A program made the translations under genes and the position numbers. Positions 25,815-36,363 of a DNA stretch of 64,000 nt are shown here, one piece after another (position 1 is the first letter of the stretch; every line of letters starts with the position of its first letter). The notes under the pieces are model-generated. The model was not told the origin of the DNA. It saw only the letters and a list, made by a program, of their open reading frames with translations, and made no database searches. Source of the stretch: an uncultured Sulfurovum sp. (lineage in GTDB: Bacteria > Campylobacterota > Campylobacteria > Campylobacterales > Sulfurovaceae); contig CACVAS010000030.1 in NCBI GenBank assembly GCA_902727855.1, positions 95,804 to 159,803 of the forward strand. The letters are read 5' to 3'.

Positions 25815-25819
25815 AAAGT

Positions 25820-28800
25820 TTATTCGCCCTTAGCACCAGTGATAATGGTTGGTTTTACACCACGAGGTGCAACCATCCAGAATTTACGTATTTCACTTCT
25901 AAAGTTCTCTAAAATATATGCTGCTCTTTTACTTCCTGTTTTGGAAACATAGTCTTTAAGTAACGCTTTGAGCTCAAACATTTCAGAATCCCACTCATCT
26001 GTATCTATACGTAGTGGTTCTACAAGTTCTGGGTTTACTTTTTCATAAAATTTACCTTCCATGTCATAAACAAATGCTTTACCACCTGTCATACCTGCAC
26101 CAAAGTTTACACCAGTTTCACCAAGGATAACTGCAATACCACCTGTCATGTACTCACATGGATGGTCACCTGTACCTTCTACAACTGTGACTGCACCGGA
26201 GTTACGTACTCCAAAACGCTCACCCACTTTACCATGTACATATAAAGTTCCACCAGTTGCACCGTAAAGACATGTATTACCACCAAGGGCAAATTCATGT
26301 CCCGCATTTTCTGAACTAATAACTATCTTACCACCACTCATACCTTTACCAATATAGTCATTTCCTGCACCATGTACATTGATGTTAATACCATTTGCCA
26401 AGAAAGCCCCAAGAGATTGTCCTGTTGTACCTTTTACATTAAGTGTAATGGTTCCTTCAGGTAATCCTCTATTTCCATGAAGGGCAGCAATTTCTCCTGA
26501 AATACGTGTTGCAAAACTTCTATTAAGATTTGAAATATCTTTATTAAGTTCAATTTTTTTAGACGGATTCTTGATTGTATCCATTACTTCTGCAAGAATC
26601 TCTTTTTCATACTCATTTTGATCGTATGGTTCATTCGATGACACTTGACATGTATTATCACCTTTAATGTCATAAAGCATCTCATCAAAGTTAAACTTCT
26701 TAGCGAATTCATCATCTATTACTTTAAGTAAATCATTTCTACCAACAATTTCTTCAAGAGACTTATAACCAAGACTTGCTAGAATCTCTCTTACTTCTGT
26801 TGCAACAAAGGTAAAGTAGTTGACTACCTTTTGTACATTCCCTGTAAATTTAGCACGTAAATGTTCATCTTGCGTTGCTACACCTACACCACAGGTATTC
26901 AAATGACATACTCTCAACATAATACATCCTACAAGTACCAAGGCACCTGTACCAAAGGCATACTCTTCTGCACCTAATATAGCCGCTTTCACAACATCTA
27001 GTCCAGTCTTTAGTCCACCATCAGTCTCAACAGTTACTTGTCCTCTAAGATGGTTTGCCTTGAGTGCATTATGTGCTTCAATAAGTCCAAGCTCCCAAGA
27101 GTTTCCAGCAAATCGAATTGAACCTATTGGAGCAGCTCCTGTACCCCCATCAGCACCAGAAATAATGATCTTATCGGCATAACATTTTGCCACACCTGCT
27201 GCAACAGTACCTACACCCGCAGTAGATACAAGCTTCACTGCTACTTTTGCTTTTGGATTGACTTGTTTCAAATCAAAAATAAGCTGTGCTAAGTCTTCAA
27301 TAGAGTAAATATCATGATGTGGTGGTGGAGAAATAAGTGTTACCCCTGGTTTTGTAAATCTAAGTTCAGCAATAAGAGGAGAGACTTTACTTCCAGGAAG
27401 CTGACCACCCTCACCTGGTTTTGCACCTTGTGCTACTTTAATCTGAAGCTCAGTTGCAGATCTCAAGTATTCTGGTGTCACTCCAAAACGACCAGATGCC
27501 ACTTGCTTAATACTTGAATTTCTCTCTGTGCCATATCGAGATGGTGATTCACCACCCTCACCTGAGTTTGATTTACCACCAATTTGATTCATAGCAACTG
27601 CTAGTGTCTCATGTGCCTCTTGTGATATAGATCCCATAGACATTGCAGCCGTTGAGAAACGTTTAAAAATTTCACTCAATGGCTCTACTTCATCAATGCT
27701 AATTGATTCTCTATCACTTTTTAGGTCATAAAAATCACGAATAAATTTCTTATCACGTTCATTTACAAGTTTTTTAACCTCTGCATAATCTTCTTTATTT
27801 CCACTCTGAGATGCTTTTTGCATTGCAGAAATTGTAGGACGTGAAAAGTCATGGAACTCTTCACCTTTTTTGTACTTATAAAACCCACCTTTGTACAGTG
27901 CATTCTTCTTACCATCAAATGCGTTAGTATATGCACGCTGATGATTTGAATTCAGTCGTGCATCTATATCTTCATATCCTAAACCTGGTAGTAATCCTGT
28001 TGCACCATCAAAACAATCATCAACAATTTCAGAACTTAGACCAATGACATCAAAGAGTCTTGAGTTTCTATAGGATGCAAGTGTCGAGATACCCATCTTA
28101 GACATGATTTTCATAAGCCCTGCACCCATTGCTCTTCTGAAACGCTTCAAGATAGGCTTAATTGCTTCATTGCCCTCTTCTAGCTCTTCAACTGTATGAT
28201 AGAGTAAATAAGGGAAAAGTGCAGCAGCACCAAAACTGAGTAGACAAGCAGCAGAATGAGGATCAAACACTTCACCCGTAACTGCAACTATACTAGTAAG
28301 ATGTGCAATATTTGCCTTTAATAGCTCTTGATTTAAACGACCAATAACCATAAGCATTGGGATGACTTTATTCTCAGCATTAAGCTTTCTATCATCTAAA
28401 ATAATGGTTCTGACATTACTTCTTCTTACATCATCAATAATACGCTGAATCAATGCATCAAGACTGGTTTTTAAATCACCTTTATACGTTGTATCATAGT
28501 TTCCTACTTTATAGCTTGGGTCATACTTTTCATTGCTAGGATTACCAAACTCTTGAAGAAGGCAGAACTTCTCAGCTGACATTACAGGAAGTACTGTTTT
28601 AAGACGTTTCGCATGGGTCGGGCTATCACTAAGAATATTGTGACTTTCACCAAAACCAGTATTAAGACTCATGACCGTTTTTTCACGGATAGGGTCTATT
28701 GGGGGGTTAGTTACCTGAGCAAACTTTTGTTTAAAAAAGTCTGTAAAATTACGCTGCTCAGTAGAGAAAGCTGCAAGTGGTGTGTCATCACCCATTGAGC

Positions 28801-30235
28801 CCGTTGTCTCTTTACCTTCACTAAGCATCGGTCTAATAATTTCTCTAACCACTTCAGAGGTAAAGTTAAAGTAACGTTGTTTTGCCGCCATGTCCCCATA
28901 CTGTGTTTCACATGCCGTTGCATCTGTATTAGGTACATATTCTTGAAGATAAGATAGGTTTGAAGTCAACCATTTATCATAAGCATTTCCTGCTTTTAGA
29001 TACTTATTGATATCATCATTGGTAAGTACTTTACCATGCTTGAGGTCAATACCCATCATTTGACCAGATTGAAGTCTTCCACGTTCAGCAATCTCTTCTT
29101 CAGGTAGTTTAAGTACCCCATATTCAGAAGAAATAAGAAGTCTGTTATCTGTCGTTCTAATGTACTTTGAAGGTCTCAAACCATTTCTATCAAGTACACA
29201 TCCGATATAACGACCATCTGTCATACTTACAGCAGCTGGACCATCCCATGCCTCAAATGTAGCACTTGCATATTCATAAAATGATCTAAGTTCTGTATCC
29301 ATCTGTGGATTGTTATGCCAAGGTGCTGGTACAAGTGAACGTGCAGCCTTGAAGAAATCTACGCCATTCACACGTAAGAACTCCATAAAGTTATCTAGAC
29401 TCGCTGAGTCGGACATACCATCTTGGATAACATTTCTTAGTCTATCCATCTCTTCATCTGTAAAGACTTCTGACTTTGCATTAGCCATTTTAGTTTTCAC
29501 ATTAAATCTGTTTGCCGTCACTGAGTTAATCTCACCATTGTGCGCAATCATTCTAAATGGCTGTGCAAGTTTCCACTGTGGTAGAGTATTGGTCGAGAAA
29601 CGTTGGTGGAAAAGACAAAAAGATATCTCAAATGCAGGATCTGCAAGGTCTTTATAGAACTCTTTGATATGCGTAGGCATCACAAGTCCCTTATAAGAAA
29701 TCACTGAAGTTGAAAATGAAGGAATATAGAAAGTGTCATCTTCCATCAACGCTGCTTCAATCTCTTTACGAGAAAGATAAACTAATGCCTCAAAACGATT
29801 AATCGCAACTGGTGAATTCGGTGCTACAAATACTTGTTTCATGGTTGGAAGTGAAGCAAGTGCTTGCTTACCTAGTGCGTTGGTGTCTACAGGTACCGTA
29901 CGCGTATAGATAATTTTAAGATCATTGTTATCACAAATCTTAGCAATGACATCAAAATCAGTGGGATTGTTAGAAAACACCATTGCTACAGCATAATTTT
30001 CAGGAAGATATACGCTATTTGCAGAAGCCTCTTTAGCAAAAAATGATTTTGGCATTGAAAGAAGTAGCCCTGCTCCATCTCCTGTTTTACCATCTGCTGC
30101 CACTGCTCCTCTGTGCATCATACGAGAGAGAGATGTAACGGCATCTTCTAAATTTTTGTGTGAAGGTATATTATCGATAGAGGCCAAAAGCCCAAATCCA
30201 CAATTGTCCTTAAATGAAGTAAATAAATCTTGCAT
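25820..30235 (-). CDS. gltB: glutamate synthase large subunit
   Basis: 1471 residues, full length. GltB makes two glutamates from glutamine and 2-oxoglutarate. The N-terminal glutaminase nucleophile is C12 (DNCGFGLLASI) after a short 11-residue propeptide; the FMN/2-oxoglutarate domain has GEGGESPSRYG and GADGGTGAAPIGS; the [3Fe-4S] cysteines are in CIMLRVCHLNTCGVG; the C-terminal glycine-rich beta-helix is present. The small subunit GltD is not in the window. It lies downstream of glnK and amtB on the same strand, linking ammonium uptake to assimilation. Confidence 0.95.
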   Translation of the reverse strand: MQDLFTSFKDNCGFGLLASIDNIPSHKNLEDAVTSLSRMMHRGAVAADGKTGDGAGLLLSMPKSFFAKEASANSVYLPENYAVAMVFSNNPTDFDVIAKICDNNDLKIIYTRTVPVDTNALGKQALASLPTMKQVFVAPNSPVAINRFEALVYLSRKEIEAALMEDDTFYIPSFSTSVISYKGLVMPTHIKEFYKDLADPAFEISFCLFHQRFSTNTLPQWKLAQPFRMIAHNGEINSVTANRFNVKTKMANAKSEVFTDEEMDRLRNVIQDGMSDSASLDNFMEFLRVNGVDFFKAARSLVPAPWHNNPQMDTELRSFYEYASATFEAWDGPAAVSMTDGRYIGCVLDRNGLRPSKYIRTTDNRLLISSEYGVLKLPEEEIAERGRLQSGQMMGIDLKHGKVLTNDDINKYLKAGNAYDKWLTSNLSYLQEYVPNTDATACETQYGDMAAKQRYFNFTSEVVREIIRPMLSEGKETTGSMGDDTPLAAFSTEQRNFTDFFKQKFAQVTNPPIDPIREKTVMSLNTGFGESHNILSDSPTHAKRLKTVLPVMSAEKFCLLQEFGNPSNEKYDPSYKVGNYDTTYKGDLKTSLDALIQRIIDDVRRSNVRTIILDDRKLNAENKVIPMLMVIGRLNQELLKANIAHLTSIVAVTGEVFDPHSAACLLSFGAAALFPYLLYHTVEELEEGNEAIKPILKRFRRAMGAGLMKIMSKMGISTLASYRNSRLFDVIGLSSEIVDDCFDGATGLLPGLGYEDIDARLNSNHQRAYTNAFDGKKNALYKGGFYKYKKGEEFHDFSRPTISAMQKASQSGNKEDYAEVKKLVNERDKKFIRDFYDLKSDRESISIDEVEPLSEIFKRFSTAAMSMGSISQEAHETLAVAMNQIGGKSNSGEGGESPSRYGTERNSSIKQVASGRFGVTPEYLRSATELQIKVAQGAKPGEGGQLPGSKVSPLIAELRFTKPGVTLISPPPHHDIYSIEDLAQLIFDLKQVNPKAKVAVKLVSTAGVGTVAAGVAKCYADKIIISGADGGTGAAPIGSIRFAGNSWELGLIEAHNALKANHLRGQVTVETDGGLKTGLDVVKAAILGAEEYAFGTGALVLVGCIMLRVCHLNTCGVGVATQDEHLRAKFTGNVQKVVNYFTFVATEVREILASLGYKSLEEIVGRNDLLKVIDDEFAKKFNFDEMLYDIKGDNTCQVSSNEPYDQNEYEKEILAEVMDTIKNPSKKIELNKDISNLNRSFATRISGEIAALHGNRGLPEGTITLNVKGTTGQSLGAFLANGININVHGAGNDYIGKGMSGGKIVISSENAGHEFALGGNTCLYGATGGTLYVHGKVGERFGVRNSGAVTVVEGTGDHPCEYMTGGIAVILGETGVNFGAGMTGGKAFVYDMEGKFYEKVNPELVEPLRIDTDEWDSEMFELKALLKDYVSKTGSKRAAYILENFRSEIRKFWMVAPRGVKPTIITGAKGE

Positions 30236-30411
30236 ATGGCAACCTTGAAAAGTAAATATTTAGACATGATATAGTGTCTCTAAATGGAAAGGATTATAGC
30301 TAAAATATGGTTAAAATTTGTTTAAGGTCTGAGAGTAAAGCTATGGGGTGTATAAGTGAGAGAAAATCTTTATAATCATAAATTATAAATATCTAGTTTG
30401 AAATTTTATTA

Positions 30412-30441
30412 TTGTATGGAGTTAATAATCACTCCATACAA
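30412..30441. terminator. inverted repeat at the end of glnK
   Basis: Perfect 11-bp stem TTGTATGGAGT / ACTCCATACAA with an 8-base loop, 12 bases past the glnK stop. There is no good U-run on the minus strand, so it may be a processing or stability hairpin between glnK and gltB rather than a full terminator. Confidence 0.55.
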
Positions 30442-30452
30442 AAAATGATGTT

Positions 30453-30803
<351 letters not shown>

Positions 30804-30816
30804 TCATATAATATAG

Positions 30817-30904
30817 ACTAGCTACTTTTAAAGTAACTAGTTGCGTAAGCCCTCTACTGAAGAGGACATTAGTCTCAACGTAGTGAGCTAGAGATTTACT
30901 CTAG
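30817..30904 (-). ncRNA. cluster of hairpins between amtB and glnK
   Basis: Four consecutive inverted repeats in 88 bases: ACTAGcTACTTT / AAAGTAaCTAGT (30817-30841), CCTCT / AGAGG (30851-30865), TAG(t)CTCA / TGAGCTA (30870-30890), and CTAGAG / CTCTAG (30888-30904). The last two share the bases CTA at 30888-30890, so they cannot both form fully. This could be a regulatory leader for glnK, a processing site or a small RNA. I do not recognise a known glutamine or ammonium riboswitch. Confidence 0.4.
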
Positions 30905-30915
30905 TCACGTCCTAT

Positions 30916-32223
30916 TTAATTGTTTACTACATTCTCACCGTGAATAGTTTCATCAAGACCAGTACTTTCTGTCTCTTCATCGACTCTTGCTCCACCTGTA
31001 AGTGCCGAAGCAATATAGTAGACTACGATTGTACCAATAAGTGTCCAAAGGCCAACAACAACAACAGATTCAAGTTGAACCATAAACTGTCCCATTCTAT
31101 CTCCAGACTCTTTTAATGGTCCATCCCAAAGTAAATCTTGGTCATTAAGTGCTAAGAAAGCAGTTGCAAGTGCACCCCATAGACCTGCTAAGAAGTGAAT
31201 ACCAAAGGCATCTAGTGAATCATCGTATCCAAATATCTTTTTAAGTTTAACTACACCAAAGAATGCAACTATAGAACCAACAGAACCAAGGATTAATGCA
31301 CCAGTTACATCTACAAATCCTGCTGCAGGCGTAATAGCCACTAGACCAGCAATAATACCAGACGCAATTCCAAGAAGTGTTGGTTTTTTATAAACAATCC
31401 ACTCTAACACCATCCAAGTAACACCTGCAATTGCAGTAGCCAATGTTGTTGTCATCACAGCAAGACCCGCAATAGCGTTTGCACCAAACGCAGAACCACC
31501 ATTGAATCCATACCAACCAAACCATAATAAAGCTGCACCTACTGCAGTCAATAGAATACTATATGGCTTCATAGCAACCGAATTGTGTCCCATTCTTTTA
31601 CCAACTAAGATAGCAAGTACTAGTCCAGCTAAACCACCATTCATATGTACAACTGTACCACCAGCAAAGTCAAGTGCACCAGCGTCAAAAAGAAGTGCAC
31701 CATCACCACCCCATACCATGTGTGTTATTGGAGCATACACTAAAAGTCCCCAAAGAATAACAATGACCATCCATGTTGAGTACTTCATACGTCCTATAAC
31801 AGAACCTGAAGCGATAGCTACAGTAATAGCAGCAAATGTACCTTGAAATGCAATAAATACATACGTAGGATATGTACCACTTAAATCAGTCCATTTAATA
31901 CCATCCAGTAAAACGTGGTTAAAACCACCAAATACATTCTGAAGTGCAGCACTTTCATTTGCTCCAAATGCTATAGAGTATCCTGCAACAATCCATACTA
32001 CAAATGCAAGTACAAATGCACCCATAACCATTGCATAGGTGTTAAGTACGTTTTTACTTCTTGTCATACCACCATAAAATAGTGCTAAACCTGCTGGTGT
32101 CATTAATAAAACAAATGCTGTTGATACCATCATCCATGCGGTATCTCCTGTGTCCAATTTATCTTCTGCAAATGCGATGATAGGCAAGAACAATGCCATA
32201 AGAGCTGAAAGTTTCAATTTCAT
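30916..32223 (-). CDS. amtB: ammonium transporter
   Basis: 435 residues from the ATG at 32223, which has AAGGAATT upstream; a start ten codons earlier lacks a ribosome site. A signal-like segment (MKLKLSALMALFLPIIAFA) is followed by eleven predicted membrane helices. Signature stretches include DTAWMMVSTAFVLLMTPAGLALFYGG and the pore-lining GFVDVTGALILG and FGIHFLAGLWGAL with the conserved His pair region. It conducts ammonium across the inner membrane and is blocked by GlnK encoded next to it. Confidence 0.94.
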   Translation of the reverse strand: MKLKLSALMALFLPIIAFAEDKLDTGDTAWMMVSTAFVLLMTPAGLALFYGGMTRSKNVLNTYAMVMGAFVLAFVVWIVAGYSIAFGANESAALQNVFGGFNHVLLDGIKWTDLSGTYPTYVFIAFQGTFAAITVAIASGSVIGRMKYSTWMVIVILWGLLVYAPITHMVWGGDGALLFDAGALDFAGGTVVHMNGGLAGLVLAILVGKRMGHNSVAMKPYSILLTAVGAALLWFGWYGFNGGSAFGANAIAGLAVMTTTLATAIAGVTWMVLEWIVYKKPTLLGIASGIIAGLVAITPAAGFVDVTGALILGSVGSIVAFFGVVKLKKIFGYDDSLDAFGIHFLAGLWGALATAFLALNDQDLLWDGPLKESGDRMGQFMVQLESVVVVGLWTLIGTIVVYYIASALTGGARVDEETESTGLDETIHGENVVNN

Positions 32224-32433
32224 GCTAATTCCTTTAAAATTATTTACATCCAAATTATAACAACTAAAAAACCAATTAATATCAGGATTGTGATTAAAAT
32301 TTAACCAATAGATAACTCTATTGACTGGTATATATTAAACTATCTAGATCCAATAATAGAATCAAAGAGGATAAAGTACATAAATTATGTTAAAAAAAGT
32401 GAGTGTTTAGGATAAAAAGAATATAGACCCAAA

Positions 32434-32451
32434 CACTCTCCGAGGAGAGTG
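32434..32451 (-). terminator. hairpin after the porin gene
   Basis: Perfect 8-bp stem CACTCTCC / GGAGAGTG with a 2-base loop, nested inside a weaker outer pair (CCAAACA with TGTTTGG). It lies 33 bases past the porin stop in the minus direction and is followed by a T-containing tract, so it probably ends the porin transcript. Confidence 0.6.
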
Positions 32452-32483
32452 ATGTATCCAAAATGTTTGGGGAGATTATAAGA

Positions 32484-33599
32484 TTAAAATGTGTATGTTG
32501 CAAATACTTCAAGAGCATTTTCAGCGTCATCAGAAGCATCATCATATGTGTAGTCAGTTGCTGTAAATACAACACCAAGGTTAAGTGTATCAGTGATATC
32601 ATAACCAAGTATCACATCTAGTTCTGAACCCTCTTCACCATATTGTGCATATGAAACTTCAGTTGCAAGACCAGATAACTCTGTACCAAGTGCTACTTTA
32701 AATGAATCATCTACAACACCTGATGCAAATACATTCCATGAACTTGTATACAGTGAATCAACACCGACGTAACCCGTTTCAGCATCATCAACTTTATTGT
32801 ATGCAACACTTGCAGTCATACCTGCAAATTCACCAGCAATTTTTACACCAAATGCTGTTGAATCATCTGTAGTTCCATAGTCTGTTGTTGCGTATTGTGC
32901 ATTAAGTGTAATACCTGAAAATGTATATCCTGCATCTGCATATACTTGTGTGTAGTCAAGTGCATCTATATTATAGTACCAAACACTTGCATCAAAAGCA
33001 TCAGAGTATGCTGCACCCAATGCATAGTTGTCATCGTCTAGTTCTACAAATGTTGAACCTGTATTATTACTTCTCCATTTATTCACATAAGAACCAACAA
33101 GTGTTACATTAGAGATAGAAGTATTCATAATAGTTGCAGCTTCCATAGCACCTGGTGCTAATAGCCAGTCAAAACCACCAAGCATTGGTGTTGCCATAAG
33201 CTGACGACCTAAAACAACTGTTGTATCACCAAATGTACCAGTCAAGTTAGCCACATTAAAATATGCTCCAGTCTCTTCACCTTCCATATACCCTGCTTCT
33301 TCTTCACCTAGGTTTGCATAACCTACTGCTGAGAAGTTAGCTGTAATATTAGATGTAAGTTTATGAGCAACGTCAAGTGTTACTGCAGTACCGATAGCTG
33401 TACTCTCTTTTTTGAAAAGATCAGTACCTTCCCATGTATAGTAATACCCTACTGCTTTACCTGATACTGTTGTATCTTTTTCACAATCAGCTACTGGAGC
33501 TGGTGCTGTAACTTCTGGTTCTGTTGGCACTATGTCTCCACCTGCAAATGCAGCACTCATTGCCAATGTAGCGATTAAGCTAAGTTTTGTTAGTTTCAT
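32484..33599 (-). CDS. outer-membrane porin
   Basis: 371 residues. A standard signal peptide (MKLTKLSLIATLAMSAAFA, cut after residue 19) precedes a Pro-rich linker with one Cys. About sixteen amphipathic strands follow, rich in Gly, Ala and Tyr and separated by acidic loops, and the last residues LEVFATYTF end in the terminal Phe needed for outer-membrane assembly. This matches the Campylobacterota porin type (MOMP/Opr-like). Its position between amtB and the nitrate cluster suggests, but does not prove, a role in passing small nitrogen ions. Confidence 0.8.
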   Translation of the reverse strand: MKLTKLSLIATLAMSAAFAGGDIVPTEPEVTAPAPVADCEKDTTVSGKAVGYYYTWEGTDLFKKESTAIGTAVTLDVAHKLTSNITANFSAVGYANLGEEEAGYMEGEETGAYFNVANLTGTFGDTTVVLGRQLMATPMLGGFDWLLAPGAMEAATIMNTSISNVTLVGSYVNKWRSNNTGSTFVELDDDNYALGAAYSDAFDASVWYYNIDALDYTQVYADAGYTFSGITLNAQYATTDYGTTDDSTAFGVKIAGEFAGMTASVAYNKVDDAETGYVGVDSLYTSSWNVFASGVVDDSFKVALGTELSGLATEVSYAQYGEEGSELDVILGYDITDTLNLGVVFTATDYTYDDASDDAENALEVFATYTF

Positions 33600-33688
33600 T
33601 TTTTTTCCTTATATTTAAAATATCTTCAGATTATACAACAAGTTTTATAAAAGGTTTTTTATGTTGTTGACTAATTTTTAATAATTTA

Positions 33689-35998
33689 TTAATTTTTTGT
33701 TAATTGATTAATAGGAATGCCCTCTTCTTCATACACTTTTACTCCTTCTAAATATCCAGATATTTCTAATTTTTCATAGACTATACCTTCAGGCACAGCT
33801 TGAGAGTGGAGTTGTACAGCACACTGTTTGTAGTTTGGTTCAAAAGATTTAGGGTCAAACTCAGCAATAGTGATGTTGTTAATGAGTTGTTCATTAAAGT
33901 GAAAAGGTACAAAGACATTTCCTTCGCGTACAGTCTCAGAAATTTTGACTATCACATCTTCTACTCTTCCACGTGTACCAGAAAGCGCTATGCGGTCACC
34001 AGACTTGACCTGAAGTTTTAAAGCATCTTTAGGACTTAAGTCGACCCATGCTTCAGGTGCTAAGTCTTCAAGTATCCCTATGGTACCTGTTTTTGTTCGT
34101 GTATGGAACTGTTCTACCGTTCGTCCAGTGTTAAGGATGAGTGGTAGACCTTCACATGCCATCTCTGAGAGAGGTTGCCAGTCTACAGGCAGTAGGTTTG
34201 CTTTTCCATCTGCTGTGGTACATGGCATCTCTTCAGAGTAGAGACGTTTAGTACCTTCTGGCGCACTAGTATTACATGGCCACTGTATCCCACCGAGTTG
34301 TTCGATCTTTTCATAAGACATCTCAGAGTAGTCACAAAGTTGCCCTTGACTGACACGTTTAATCTCGTTAAATACATCTCTAGGTGTTTTTAAATCTTTA
34401 AAAAGTAATTCATGTTTATCTTCAAAATACTCAGAAAACTCTAAAACGATGTCAAGGTCTGCTTTGGAATCACCCAGTGGCTCTACAGCTTTCTTAGCAT
34501 AGTTGCAACGCCGTTCAGAGTTGGTGTAACATCCTTCTTTTTCAGACCATGTAGCTGCTGCAAAAACCACGTCAGCTATCTGCGCAGTGTCAGACATAAA
34601 GGCATCTTGGACTACAAGAATGTCTAGTTTTTTTAGGGCTTCACGCAGAGCATTTTGGTCAGGGTAAGAGACTAGAGGGTTTGTAGCAACGACCCATAAG
34701 GCTTTTATCTCTCCACGGTTGATGGCATCGATGATTTGAGGGTAGGCATACCCACGTTTGGTAGGTACAAGGTCTACAGGTACATTGACTATATCTGCAA
34801 AGGCTTGTCTGTCAGCATTAGAGGCATAGTTTCTATACCCTGGTATGGAAGAGGTAAACCCAAACTCTCTAGTCCCCATAGCATTACATTGTCCAGTAAT
34901 AGACATAGGACTTGCCCCTTCACGACCAACATTTCCGGTAATGAGTGCAAGGTTACAGATGGCAGAGACAGTGTCTGTACCAATGCTACTTTGGTTAACT
35001 CCCATAGTCCATGCAGACATCACTGCACCAGCTTGTGAGTAGATTTTAGCAAGGTTATAGAGTTCCTTGACTTCAATACCAGTAATTTCTGCTACTTCTT
35101 GAGGAGGATAGTTAGCTAAAATGTGTTTTTTTAACTCCACATAACCGTTTGTTCGTTCTTTGATGAATTTTTCATTTTCCCATCCCTGTTCAAATATGAT
35201 GTAACAAAGTCCATTGATAAGTGCCAGATCTGAACGTGGTTTAAGTGGTACAAAGATGTCTGCCATCTGCGCTGTTTTAGACTTTCGTGGGTCTACCACG
35301 ATGATAGTAGGCTTTTTACCTGTGACAGATTCATTTTTAGCAATGTGCAGTTTTAAGATAGGGTGATTATCTGCGATGTTCGCCCCTATGAGCATAATGA
35401 CATCAGCTTTTTCAAAGTCCTCATAACATCCAGTTGGGCCATCGCTTCCAAAAGTTTGTTTGTATCCCATGACGGCAGATGCCATACAAAGCGTGGTGTT
35501 TCCATCATAGTTGTTTGTTTCAAGTCCTAGTTGTACAAACTTACCTAATGCATAAAAATCTTCAGTGAGTAGTTGTCCTGTAGAGATGACAGCTACGGAC
35601 TCTTTACCATGCTCTTCTTGAATACGTTTAAACTCATCAGAAGTATGTTTAAAGGTCTCTTCCCACGAGCTAGGTGTGAGTGTACCATTTTTACGTATGA
35701 GAGGTTTTTCTACACGTGAGTCAGCATAGACCATTTTATGTTCACTAAGACCTTTAGGACAGAGTGTTCCAAAGTTCACAGAATGAAGAGGGTCACCTTT
35801 AGAGTAAACAGCTTTACCATTTTTCACCCCGATGTACATACCACACCCTACACCACAGTATCCACAAGTAGAACGTACCCATTTGTCAGGTGCTTTGTCT
35901 TTAGCTACTTTACCAAAAATAGGGTCATCCACAAGTGCATACTTATCTTCTTTGATGTCAAAACCTAGAAAGTCTTTTGCTTTTTGTATGAGGCTCAT
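33689..35998 (-). CDS. nasA: assimilatory nitrate reductase catalytic subunit
   Basis: 769 residues from the ATG at 35998, which follows AAAGGATAAG. It reduces nitrate to nitrite in the cytoplasm. The N-terminal [4Fe-4S] motif CGYCGVGCGMYIG...LCPKG (about 41-83) and the Mo-bis-MGD region are present; the Cys in TTLCMASAV is the expected molybdenum ligand. There is no Tat signal, which separates it from periplasmic NapA. It is the last gene of the siroheme synthase - nirA - Fe-S/DmsC fusion - nasA unit, now interrupted by a YefM-YoeB module. NasA/NasC naming varies between species. Confidence 0.9.
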   Translation of the reverse strand: MSLIQKAKDFLGFDIKEDKYALVDDPIFGKVAKDKAPDKWVRSTCGYCGVGCGMYIGVKNGKAVYSKGDPLHSVNFGTLCPKGLSEHKMVYADSRVEKPLIRKNGTLTPSSWEETFKHTSDEFKRIQEEHGKESVAVISTGQLLTEDFYALGKFVQLGLETNNYDGNTTLCMASAVMGYKQTFGSDGPTGCYEDFEKADVIMLIGANIADNHPILKLHIAKNESVTGKKPTIIVVDPRKSKTAQMADIFVPLKPRSDLALINGLCYIIFEQGWENEKFIKERTNGYVELKKHILANYPPQEVAEITGIEVKELYNLAKIYSQAGAVMSAWTMGVNQSSIGTDTVSAICNLALITGNVGREGASPMSITGQCNAMGTREFGFTSSIPGYRNYASNADRQAFADIVNVPVDLVPTKRGYAYPQIIDAINRGEIKALWVVATNPLVSYPDQNALREALKKLDILVVQDAFMSDTAQIADVVFAAATWSEKEGCYTNSERRCNYAKKAVEPLGDSKADLDIVLEFSEYFEDKHELLFKDLKTPRDVFNEIKRVSQGQLCDYSEMSYEKIEQLGGIQWPCNTSAPEGTKRLYSEEMPCTTADGKANLLPVDWQPLSEMACEGLPLILNTGRTVEQFHTRTKTGTIGILEDLAPEAWVDLSPKDALKLQVKSGDRIALSGTRGRVEDVIVKISETVREGNVFVPFHFNEQLINNITIAEFDPKSFEPNYKQCAVQLHSQAVPEGIVYEKLEISGYLEGVKVYEEEGIPINQLTKN

Positions 35999-36012
35999 TT
36001 TCTTATCCTTTC

Positions 36013-36081
36013 TAGTGTCTCTGATTACCAGCAAAGAAATTCCCTGCCAGTCCCAATGCTACAACAGTTTTGTACAACAAG
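36013..36081 (-). repeat. direct repeat, nasA-proximal copy of the Fe-S/DmsC gene 3' end
   Basis: Bases 36013-36047 are identical to 36698-36732 (35 of 35), and similarity continues to about 36081. In the gene frame this copy reads LLYKTVVALGLAGNFFAGNQRH then TAG, against LFYRTVVPLGLAGNFFAGNQRH then TAA in the live gene. It ends 14 bases before nasA, where the upstream gene would have ended before the insertion. Confidence 0.9.
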
Positions 36082-36102
36082 TCACAACCCTTTGTATTGT
36101 TT

Positions 36103-36363
36103 TCAACTCCCATAATGATACCGACAAGCCAATACATTTATCTGTGTATCAAAAACCTCATAAACCAGGCGATGTTCTTGGTTGATACGTCTTGACCAAC
36201 AGCCTTGAAGTTCATGTTTTAAAGCTTCGGGTTTTCCTGTGCCTTCGTAAGGACTTCTTTTTATTTCTTTTAGAAGAGTGTTTAGTTTTTTGAGTATCTT
36301 TTTGTCATGGTTTTGCCAATAACAGTAATCTTCCCATGACTCATCTGTAAAAAGAAGATTCAT
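36103..36363 (-). CDS. yoeB: YoeB-type mRNA interferase toxin
   Basis: 86 residues, nearly the E. coli length. YoeB cleaves mRNA on translating ribosomes. The start MNLLFTDESWEDYCYWQNHDKK, the GTGKPEALKHELQGCWSRRI block and the C-terminal RLVYEVFDTQINVLACRYHY, with the catalytic Glu, Arg and His side, are all intact. It overlaps the antitoxin stop by one base. The module interrupts a nitrate assimilation operon and is flanked by a direct repeat. Confidence 0.93.
   Translation of the reverse strand: MNLLFTDESWEDYCYWQNHDKKILKKLNTLLKEIKRSPYEGTGKPEALKHELQGCWSRRINQEHRLVYEVFDTQINVLACRYHYGS

Noticed and set aside
32254..32400. Sigma-54 (-24/-12) promoter before amtB
   Set aside because: No TGGCAC-N5-TTGC type sequence was found by eye on the minus strand in this interval.
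32390..32608. 72-codon minus-strand frame overlapping the porin 3' end
   Set aside because: Same strand, different frame inside the porin gene and through its terminator hairpin; low-complexity product.
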